Assembly: GCF_900110575.1 (NCBI RefSeq)
Contig: NZ_FOEF01000011.1
Span: 186,001 to 250,000, forward strand
Length of the DNA stretch: 64,000 bases
Reading direction: 5' to 3'
Source: Amycolatopsis saalfeldensis
GTDB lineage: Bacteria; Actinomycetota; Actinomycetes; Mycobacteriales; Pseudonocardiaceae
Shown here: one piece after another, positions 63,833 to 64,000 of the stretch
How positions within the stretch are numbered: the stretch's first letter is position 1
Layout of the letters: each line of letters opens with the position of its first letter
The notes under the pieces: generated by a model
Databases searched by the model: none
Told to the model about the DNA's origin: nothing
The model's input: only the letters and a program-made list of their open reading frames with translations
Made by a program: the position numbers and the translations under genes

Positions 63833-64000
63833 TGGCCATCCGTACCTGCTGGGTGACTCTCGGATTGAGCGTATCCGCGATAGCGCTGTCCGCATGCTCA
63901 AGCGACCCCGGACATGCCATGCCGAGCGCCACCCCGCCGTCATCAGAGCCAGGAGTCACGCCCCCAGATCCCGCGCCGCCCAAGATCGCGAACCCCCTGC
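63832..64000 (+). CDS. DUF3558-type lipoprotein (3' end missing)
   Basis: The first 56 residues of a lipoprotein continuing past the window. The signal peptide ends in lipobox LSAC (Cys about 22), followed by the Ser/Pro-rich linker (MPSATPPSSEPGVTPPDP) and APPKIANPL, which is how DUF3558 proteins of Pseudonocardiaceae begin. These cell-surface lipoproteins usually follow a small helical gene as here. The start overlaps the preceding stop (TGATG). Confidence 0.75.
   Translation, partial: MAIRTCWVTLGLSVSAIALSACSSDPGHAMPSATPPSSEPGVTPPDPAPPKIANPL

Noticed and set aside
1..64000. tRNA or rRNA genes.
   Set aside because: No sequence with a convincing T-arm (GGTTCRANNCC in a cloverleaf) or rRNA signature was noticed on reading; a tRNAscan-SE or Infernal run would settle it.

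Overview
High-GC actinobacterial chromosome, most like Pseudonocardiaceae (Amycolatopsis and relatives). The basis is GC-rich third codon positions, many GTG starts, ATGA/GTGA stop-start overlaps in operons, a VanRS/VanX/VanY-type module, an ECF42-type sigma factor, and at the right edge a DUF3558-like lipoprotein behind a small helical protein. No rRNA, tRNA, CRISPR array, intact transposon or large biosynthetic cluster was seen. The only mobile-element trace is a frameshifted IS110-family transposase remnant near 4.1-4.4 kb.

Layout. 0-4 kb: end of a VanX dipeptidase, a VanS/VanR-like two-component system, a VanY-like carboxypeptidase, and an AraC regulator divergent from a PPOX-fold flavin protein. 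4.4-12.8 kb: a LacI repressor divergent from a sugar ABC transporter with one binding protein, one double ATPase and two permeases, in the E. coli ytfQ-ytfR-ytfT-yjfF (galactofuranose) order, followed by a secreted GH2-LamG glycosidase; a 27-bp near-palindrome lies between them. 12.8-19.4 kb: small redox and stress genes, then ArsR-SRPBCC facing an MFS exporter-DGPF/YCII protein-ECF42 sigma operon across an unusually symmetric control region. 19.4-21.1 kb: an FMN reductase/LLM flavin monooxygenase pair. 21.3-27.4 kb: type IIA topoisomerase subunits B and A; subunit B carries a 484-residue HNH-type intein in its TOPRIM motif. 27.4-30.8 kb: SCP-x-type thiolase, SRPBCC, MaoC hydratase and SDR operon for CoA-linked lipid or steroid breakdown. 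30.9-35.2 kb: a PepSY membrane protein with a possible iron box, an aldo/keto reductase-TetR pair, and a membrane protein-winged helix pair behind a nested palindrome. 35.2-40.4 kb: secreted ThuA-ricin and CHAP proteins, a DsbA-MauE thiol pair and an orphan amino-acid binding lipoprotein. 40.4-44.6 kb: HrpB helicase and an ABC exporter. 44.6-49.8 kb: TetR-FAD monooxygenase, a NarL-type two-component system whose kinase has an extra C-terminal membrane-anchored domain, and a small coupled gene pair. 49.8-54.7 kb: PiT phosphate transporter with a PHO box, an SDR-VOC-epoxide hydrolase operon, a roughly 31-bp minisatellite and a second FAD monooxygenase. 54.9-63.1 kb: a complete hutHU-M20-hutF-hutI histidine operon divergent from an IclR regulator, with five tandem copies of a 71-72 bp repeat between them. 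63.4-64 kb: the DUF3558-type pair.

Most operons here are small and paired with a divergent or adjacent regulator, and in several cases a palindrome for that regulator can be read from the sequence. The most distinctive parts are the galactofuranose-type uptake and hydrolysis locus, the ECF42 operon with its matching promoter motif beside a palindrome that reads as a promoter on both strands, the topoisomerase intein, and the repeat array controlling the hut region.
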